DNA of 64,000 nt, taken from NCBI RefSeq assembly GCF_001898575.1, contig NZ_MKUD01000070.1, forward strand, positions 1 to 64,000, in the 5' to 3' direction. Both the position numbers and the translations under genes were made by a program. The number at the start of each line of letters is the position of its first letter. Position 1 is the first letter of the stretch. Shown here in pieces: positions 59,888 to 64,000 of this stretch. Source of the DNA: Spirosoma sp. 48-14. GTDB taxonomy: Bacteria; Bacteroidota; Bacteroidia; Cytophagales; Spirosomataceae. The notes beneath the pieces are model-generated. The model was not told the DNA's origin. It worked only from the letters and a program-made list of their open reading frames with translations, and made no database searches.

Positions 59888-61231
59888 TTAGCGATAGTGG
59901 TAGTGATTGCGGTGTGTGGTTATGGTAGTTGGGTGGGGCTGGCTTGCATTGAGGGCCAGCACGTAACTTTTTAGCGCCCACTTGGGAAGCGCCCCGGTTT
60001 TTGCTGGCTTTCTGATAAAGAGCATACCTATCCACGACACTGAGAGAACGAGTAGCCCAGCGATGTGAAAGATGGTCAGGGGCTGTGGTTGCATTAGTGC
60101 CATTGGGGCCATAAATCCGGTAATAAGCTGTACGCTGCTACCGTAGATCAGTCCCGCCAGGGCCGTACCGAGGAGTGCCCCGGGTAGCATTCGCAATGGC
60201 TGAACGCGAAGCAGAGGCAAGGCAAACTGGCTCCCCGATAGAAAAACAATAGCATTCAATACAAGCGTTGTAGTACCGACAAACCAGGTTTCTCCACTGG
60301 TAAGGGAAAAACTGGCGCTACCGATCAGCCCACAGAGCAGCGAGCCGAAAAAGGCAGGAAGCCCAGGTGGGTAATCCAGGTCGATCCGTTTTTCCTGAGC
60401 GGCACTCCCACTAGATAGGAACAGATACGCTTTGAATAGTCCGTGCCAGACCAGATGGGCTACCGCAGCCGGAAACAGACCCAGGCCGCATTGAACGAAC
60501 ATAAATCCCATCTGACCCATGGTTGAGCAGGCCAGCATCCGCTTCACATCAGGTTGCATCAGCTTCCAGAAAGTACCCAGCCACGCTGTCAGAAATCCTA
60601 TCACAGCTAGTCCCGTTAGTAGGAGAGGACTTTGTAGATAAAGCGGGGCAAACCGAACCAGTAAGAATCCTCCGCCATTGATCAGACCTGCGTGCATGAT
60701 GGCCGAAACGGGCGTCGGCGAATTGAGGGAACTAAGCAGCCAGCGTTGGAAAGGCCAGATGGCCGATTGACTCATAGCACCCAGCAATAATAGCCCGAGG
60801 GCCAGACTCATCAGGGGCGAAAGACCAGACTGACGAAGCACCGCCTGAATACTGCTTTCGCCCGTGGTCAGATAAAACAGGGCAAAAGCGGTGGCGATAC
60901 AGATGGCCCCCAAAGCAAAGTTTCTGGTAGCCAGCCAGCCAGCTGCTCTGGCCGCTTTCCAGCCTGATTTGTGGACCATCAAGCGAACCAGTAGCCCGTT
61001 ACTAACGCACCAGCTTACCAGCAGTAGCCCCATATGATCCGCACTAACCATCAGAATGACTGAACCGATCAATAGACTAAATCGGACAAAAAACGCCCGA
61101 TATTGACCATCCCCTTTCAGATAGCGGTAGGCGAAACTACCCACACATAGGCCAATAAAAAGGACCAGAGTGATCATGACCAGGGCCAGTCTATCGACAT
61201 GAAAGAAGTTGCCAAGGATAAAAAGTAGCAT
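59888..61231 (-). CDS. dabB: Inorganic-carbon transporter membrane subunit DabB
   Basis: 447 residues with about 12-13 membrane helices, of the proton-conducting NuoL/MrpA-like family; Q-R-W-L-L-S-S-L-N-S-P-T-P-V-S-A (near 160) and the C-S-T-M-G-Q-M-G-F stretch are typical. It should channel protons to drive DabA. First gene of the operon, with a -7 element (TACATTTG, 61277-61270) and LysR-type palindromes upstream. Not part of a full NADH dehydrogenase: no other nuo or mrp gene is present. Confidence 0.92.
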   Translation of the reverse strand: MLLFILGNFFHVDRLALVMITLVLFIGLCVGSFAYRYLKGDGQYRAFFVRFSLLIGSVILMVSADHMGLLLVSWCVSNGLLVRLMVHKSGWKAARAAGWLATRNFALGAICIATAFALFYLTTGESSIQAVLRQSGLSPLMSLALGLLLLGAMSQSAIWPFQRWLLSSLNSPTPVSAIMHAGLINGGGFLLVRFAPLYLQSPLLLTGLAVIGFLTAWLGTFWKLMQPDVKRMLACSTMGQMGFMFVQCGLGLFPAAVAHLVWHGLFKAYLFLSSGSAAQEKRIDLDYPPGLPAFFGSLLCGLIGSASFSLTSGETWFVGTTTLVLNAIVFLSGSQFALPLLRVQPLRMLPGALLGTALAGLIYGSSVQLITGFMAPMALMQPQPLTIFHIAGLLVLSVSWIGMLFIRKPAKTGALPKWALKSYVLALNASQPHPTTITTHRNHYHYR

Positions 61232-61251
61232 TCGAGTGTTCGTTTATAAGT

Positions 61252-61329
61252 TATATTTGTTTTAGCGCTCAAATGTATTAGCTATTCTAATATTAGAAAA
61301 ACTCGAAATTCTAATACTTTTTATTAGAG
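61252..61329. promoter_or_regulatory. Divergent dabB/lysR promoter with two palindromic boxes
   Basis: Minus-strand -7 element TACATTTG (61277-61270) faces dabB; plus-strand TATATTTG (61252-61259) faces lysR. Between them and lysR lie a 14-bp perfect palindrome TTCTAATATTAGAA (61285-61298) and a related dyad TTCTAATA-N5-TATTAGAG (61309-61329). For dabB they lie upstream of the -7 element, right for activation; for lysR they lie in the leader, right for autorepression. Confidence 0.65.
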
Positions 61330-61335
61330 AATCTT

Positions 61336-62178
61336 ATGAATATCGATACCATTGCCCTCCAGTGTTTTATTGCGGTGGCCGAAACAGGGAGTTTTACTAA
61401 AGCTGCCGACCGGGTAGGCCGAACCCAATCGGCAATTAGTCAGCAGATGACCAAGCTGGAAGGTTTATTGGGGAAGTTGCTGTTGGTGCGGGGGAAAGCG
61501 TTTACACTTACCCCCGAAGGAGAGATTTTTCTGGGCTATGCCCGCCAGATTTTTGCCTTGCACCGCGAAGCGCTGGATCGCTTTAAAGAACCCGAGCTGG
61601 AAGGGGAAGTACGCTTCGGCTTACCGGAGAATTTTGCTACCGTGTACTTATCGGACGTTCTGGCGGATTTCTCGCGGATTCACCCCCGTATCCTATTGAA
61701 AATTGAATGCGATCTGACGCTGAATTTATTCGAGCGGTTCAAGCAGAATGAGTTCGATCTGGTGCTGGTAAAGATGAATCGTCCCGAGGATTTTCCTAAT
61801 GGACTGGACGTATGGTCGGAGCCACTCAAATGGGTAGGGGATACCAATCTGATTGATCCTGGAAAGCCGGTGCCGCTGGTGTTGGCTCCCCAGCCTTGTG
61901 TGTACCGGGCTTCGGCTATCAAGTCCCTTGAGCAGTCGAGCCGTGCCTGGCGATTGGTTTTTTCAAGCCCGAGTTATGCCGGAGCCGTAGCGGCTGTCCG
62001 GGCAGGTATGGGTGTTTCGGTGATGCCTCAGACTATGATTCCTGCTGATTTGCAGGCTATTGATGCGACGTTGTTGCCTAAATTGGCTGATACGCATGTG
62101 TCGTTAATCAAACACATGGCCAATAATGCGGCTATCAATACGCTGGAAGAGTTTGTGCTTCGGCGACTTAAACACTGA
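61336..62178 (+). CDS. LysR-family regulator of the dab operon (inferred)
   Basis: 280 residues: N-terminal helix-turn-helix (1-60) with F-I-A-V-A-E-T-G-S-F-T-K-A-A and T-Q-S-A-I-S-Q-Q-M-T-K-L-E, and a substrate-binding domain (about 88-275). Divergent from dabB with only 104 bp between them, the usual LysR layout for control of the divergent operon. The effector could be bicarbonate or a metabolite of carbon limitation, as with CbbR/CcmR in autotrophs; this is inference. Confidence 0.9.
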   Translation: MNIDTIALQCFIAVAETGSFTKAADRVGRTQSAISQQMTKLEGLLGKLLLVRGKAFTLTPEGEIFLGYARQIFALHREALDRFKEPELEGEVRFGLPENFATVYLSDVLADFSRIHPRILLKIECDLTLNLFERFKQNEFDLVLVKMNRPEDFPNGLDVWSEPLKWVGDTNLIDPGKPVPLVLAPQPCVYRASAIKSLEQSSRAWRLVFSSPSYAGAVAAVRAGMGVSVMPQTMIPADLQAIDATLLPKLADTHVSLIKHMANNAAINTLEEFVLRRLKH

Positions 62179-62194
62179 ATTGATGAAAAGGTAT

Positions 62195-62258
62195 TTCGAC
62201 AGGATTAACAGGATTTGCATGATTTTTAAATCGTGTGAATCCTGTGAATCCTGTCGAA
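62195..62258. repeat. Imperfect inverted repeat built of 9-bp words
   Basis: Arms 62195-62225 and 62228-62258 match at 27 of 31 positions. Words of nine are visible (AGGATTAAC, AGGATTTGC on the left; AATCCTGTG, AATCCTGTC on the right). It lies between convergent lysR and the VCBS gene, ending three bases before the stop of the latter. Confidence 0.65.
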
Positions 62259-62261
62259 CTT

Positions 62262-63524
62262 TTACTTCTTAATCTTGTTCTCAAGCAGGAAAACCCCGTT
62301 TTTGTTCGATACGATAATGTCGGGTTTCCGGTCGCCATTCATGTCGTGAACCGTAACGTTCAGGCCCGAACCTGAATCGGTATCAATGATGTGCTCTTTG
62401 TAGTACGGCTCTTTACCGGGCGTAAACTCAAACCACATCAGAATGGCCGGGTCGCTGTCGCCGGGGTCACGGCCGTGGTGCGCCAGAAAACGCTTGCCCG
62501 TAATATAATCCTTCCGGCCATCGCCATTCAGGTCGGCCATGATCGACGAGTGGGTTTGAGCGGTTGTGTTGCTCATCAGGTGCGTCTTGAAGTTGATCTG
62601 ACCCTGCTCATCGGTGATTTGTTCGTGCCACCACACACCTAACGCGTGTGCCGATGCACTCACTACATCATTTTTGCCGTCGCCGTTTACATCCAGTACC
62701 TGCATGTGCGAACAGGGCTCGCCCAGATTGGCCGGATGAAAGACCCAGTTGCCTGATTTTTTGTCGGCCGTTCCTTCAAACCAGCCTTCCCGAATCACCA
62801 CATCATTGAAACCGTCCTTGTTAATGTCGCCGAAGCCGATGCCGTGTGAGAAAATTTCGGTGCCAGGTACGTTTTCTTTGCTGAGCGGATAGCGTATCCA
62901 TTCTGTTTCGCCGGGTTTCGAGGGCGCTTTCAGCCACACAATCTGCTTTTTGTCCTTATCACCACAAAGGATGTCGAGCCGCCCGTCGCCGTCGATGTCA
63001 ATAAAACCGGGCGACTCGTTGGCAATCCCCATCGAGTTGGCCAGCATGTGTTTCTTCCATTCGCCCGGCGTGGATTCGCCCGGTGCATTGTTCTTCGGAT
63101 TTTCGAACCAGAAGCCGGGCTTGCCGGGGAAGTCGATAATGACCACATCGTCCCAGCCATCCTGATTGACATCCATGCCCATATTCAGAAACGAATCACT
63201 GTACTCTTTACGCGGATCGTACGAGCGCGAAGGGGCCATTTCGTGACGGGTCCAGTTGGGGGCTTCGAACCAGTAATAGCCGGCTACAATGTCCATTTTG
63301 CCGTCTTTGTTCAGGTCGGCCACGGCAGCCCCCTCCGAGATGAAGTCGCGGGTAAGTGTCGTTTTTTTGAAATTACCTTCGGGAACGACTGGCTTGGTAG
63401 CTCGCTCGGTGCTGGTAGCTGCAGCCTGTTGCTCCCGAACCTTCATTAAGGTCTTATCCTGACTGTAAGCCGTAGTGAGCCAGCAGGCTAGTATGGTTCC
63501 ACTCAGTATGATTTTTGTTTTCAT
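62262..63524 (-). CDS. Secreted VCBS/FG-GAP repeat protein
   Basis: 420 residues from the ATG at 63524, which begins a signal peptide (to Y-S-Q). The body is a beta-propeller of FG-GAP/VCBS repeats: the pattern D-x-N-x-D-G-x-x-D appears several times (D-L-N-K-D-G-K-M-D, D-V-N-Q-D-G-W-D-D, D-I-D-G-D-G-R-L-D, D-L-N-G-D-G-R-K-D), each a calcium-binding loop. Such proteins are common in Cytophagales and Planctomycetes next to large haem- or PQQ-type enzymes. No catalytic residue is evident. It probably belongs with the gene at 63644. Confidence 0.88.
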   Translation of the reverse strand: MKTKIILSGTILACWLTTAYSQDKTLMKVREQQAAATSTERATKPVVPEGNFKKTTLTRDFISEGAAVADLNKDGKMDIVAGYYWFEAPNWTRHEMAPSRSYDPRKEYSDSFLNMGMDVNQDGWDDVVIIDFPGKPGFWFENPKNNAPGESTPGEWKKHMLANSMGIANESPGFIDIDGDGRLDILCGDKDKKQIVWLKAPSKPGETEWIRYPLSKENVPGTEIFSHGIGFGDINKDGFNDVVIREGWFEGTADKKSGNWVFHPANLGEPCSHMQVLDVNGDGKNDVVSASAHALGVWWHEQITDEQGQINFKTHLMSNTTAQTHSSIMADLNGDGRKDYITGKRFLAHHGRDPGDSDPAILMWFEFTPGKEPYYKEHIIDTDSGSGLNVTVHDMNGDRKPDIIVSNKNGVFLLENKIKK

Positions 63525-63544
63525 AAGTTCATCGGTTATAGACC

Positions 63545-63610
63545 ACAGATTTTTATGATTCTTATGATTTACGCAGATCATCATTAATCATAAGAATCAT
63601 AACGATCTGT
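63545..63610. repeat. Inverted repeat sharing the core of the 56702 element
   Basis: Arms 63545-63569 and 63586-63610 match at 23 of 25 positions. The inner part TATGATTTACGCAGATCA (63563-63580) differs by one base from the centre of the element at 56702. Nine-bp words (ATGATTCTT, ATGATTTAC) are clear. It lies between two minus-strand genes. Confidence 0.8.
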
Positions 63611-63643
63611 TGGGGACTCCCGTGCGGGTCTGTTGGTCTTAAA

Positions 63644-64000
63644 TTATTCACCCAATACTTTGGCAATCAATGTCTGAATTTCGTGATTTTCGTGCGAATG
63701 CTCCAGTTTACCAACACGGTCGTTGAACTCTTTCAGTAGCTTTTTCGAGTCGTCGGTATTGATGGCTCCGATTCGCTGAATCATGTAGTTCAGATGCTTT
63801 GGCATTTTCGACTTCTGGGCCAGATCCAGCGCCCGTTTCATGTCGACAGCAGCCAGCGGCTCGGTAGCGTACCACAGCATAAGTGGTTGGTTATGGTCGT
63901 CTTTATCCTGCGCCTTTTGCACGAGGGCATCCAGTACATCCCACCGCTGACCCGGATCAATTCGCCCCATTGCCGAAGCCAGATACAGTCGGACCATTGC
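63644..64000 (-). CDS. C-terminal part of a HEAT-repeat protein (PVC-type haem/dehydrogenase-like), cut by the window edge
   Basis: At least 118 residues, open to the window edge (the codon before Met at 63997 is Ala). V-R-L-Y-L-A-S-A-M-G-R followed by D-D-H-N-Q-P-L-M-L-W-Y-A-T-E-P-L is the HEAT-repeat signature of large secreted proteins called PVC-type haem-binding or membrane-bound dehydrogenase-like. Here the protein ends after the HEAT region, without the usual cytochrome c domain afterwards. It precedes the VCBS gene on the same strand with a hairpin between. Confidence 0.7.
   Translation of the reverse strand, partial: AMVRLYLASAMGRIDPGQRWDVLDALVQKAQDKDDHNQPLMLWYATEPLAAVDMKRALDLAQKSKMPKHLNYMIQRIGAINTDDSKKLLKEFNDRVGKLEHSHENHEIQTLIAKVLGE

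Noticed and set aside
59888..61231. Reading dabB as NADH dehydrogenase subunit L
   Set aside because: No other nuo or mrp subunits are present, and the next gene is a DUF2309 protein with a complete DabA metal site.

Overview
The window looks like a chromosomal segment of a Gram-negative Bacteroidota bacterium of the order Cytophagales, most like Spirosoma or a close relative; this is inference from gene content. Supporting signs: a GLPGLI-family secreted protein next to an outer-membrane beta-barrel receptor, TonB proteins with a single C-terminal domain, LytS/LytTR two-component systems, signal peptides ending in YAQ-type sites, lpxB and hldD for lipid A and LPS, near absence of Shine-Dalgarno sequences, and many Bacteroidota-type -7 elements (TAnnTTTG). 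Base composition is even by eye. No rRNA, tRNA, CRISPR array, insertion sequence or prophage was recognised.

Layout. 1-5.5 kb: a cut gene end, a CBM6/35-like protein and three paralogous LytS-type histidine kinases with one LytTR response regulator. 5.6-8.8 kb: lpxB, a queD-like gene, hldD and a small DMT-type membrane protein. 8.8-11.7 kb: an OmpR/HAMP-kinase pair and a secreted protein with two related C-terminal repeats. 11.8-16.3 kb: a subtilase, Xaa-Pro aminopeptidase, a TetR regulator and a WapI-like orphan. 16.5-21.2 kb: both enzymes of the carboxyspermidine route to spermidine, separated by a secreted unknown and two TonB-C proteins. 21.2-26 kb: an acyltransferase, a 33-codon membrane ORF, bifunctional hisB, a NYN nuclease fused to a cold-shock-like domain, and pabB. 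26-30.3 kb: a TonB-type outer-membrane protein, a GLPGLI protein and a small membrane protein. 30.4-32.3 kb: a split Ada alkylation-repair operon. 32.5-40.3 kb: membrane proteins, katG, lysoplasmalogenase, a large hybrid kinase and a coiled-coil protein. 40.6-51.9 kb: esterases, small membrane proteins, an AraC regulator overlapping an M1 aminopeptidase, a GATase-like protein, an amidohydrolase, and a GH140 apiosidase-like enzyme divergent from a protein resembling D-apionate lactonase (to 53.5 kb). 53.7-56.7 kb: glutathione peroxidase with an OhrR-like regulator, and 6-phosphogluconate dehydrogenase. 56.8-62.2 kb: an inorganic-carbon uptake operon (dabB-dabA-DUF6671) divergent from a LysR regulator. 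62.2-64 kb: a VCBS/FG-GAP protein and the end of a HEAT-repeat protein.

The most unusual structural signal is intergenic: a set of long, near-perfect hairpins at gene ends whose arms are built of short words repeating every 7, 8 or 9 bp (6716, 10837, 14811, 56702, 62195, 63545), two of them sharing the same core. The most interesting gene sets are the split Ada operon, whose stand-alone zinc domain has lost the methyl-acceptor cysteine, the apiose pair, and the dab operon with DUF6671 and twin palindromes in its divergent promoter.
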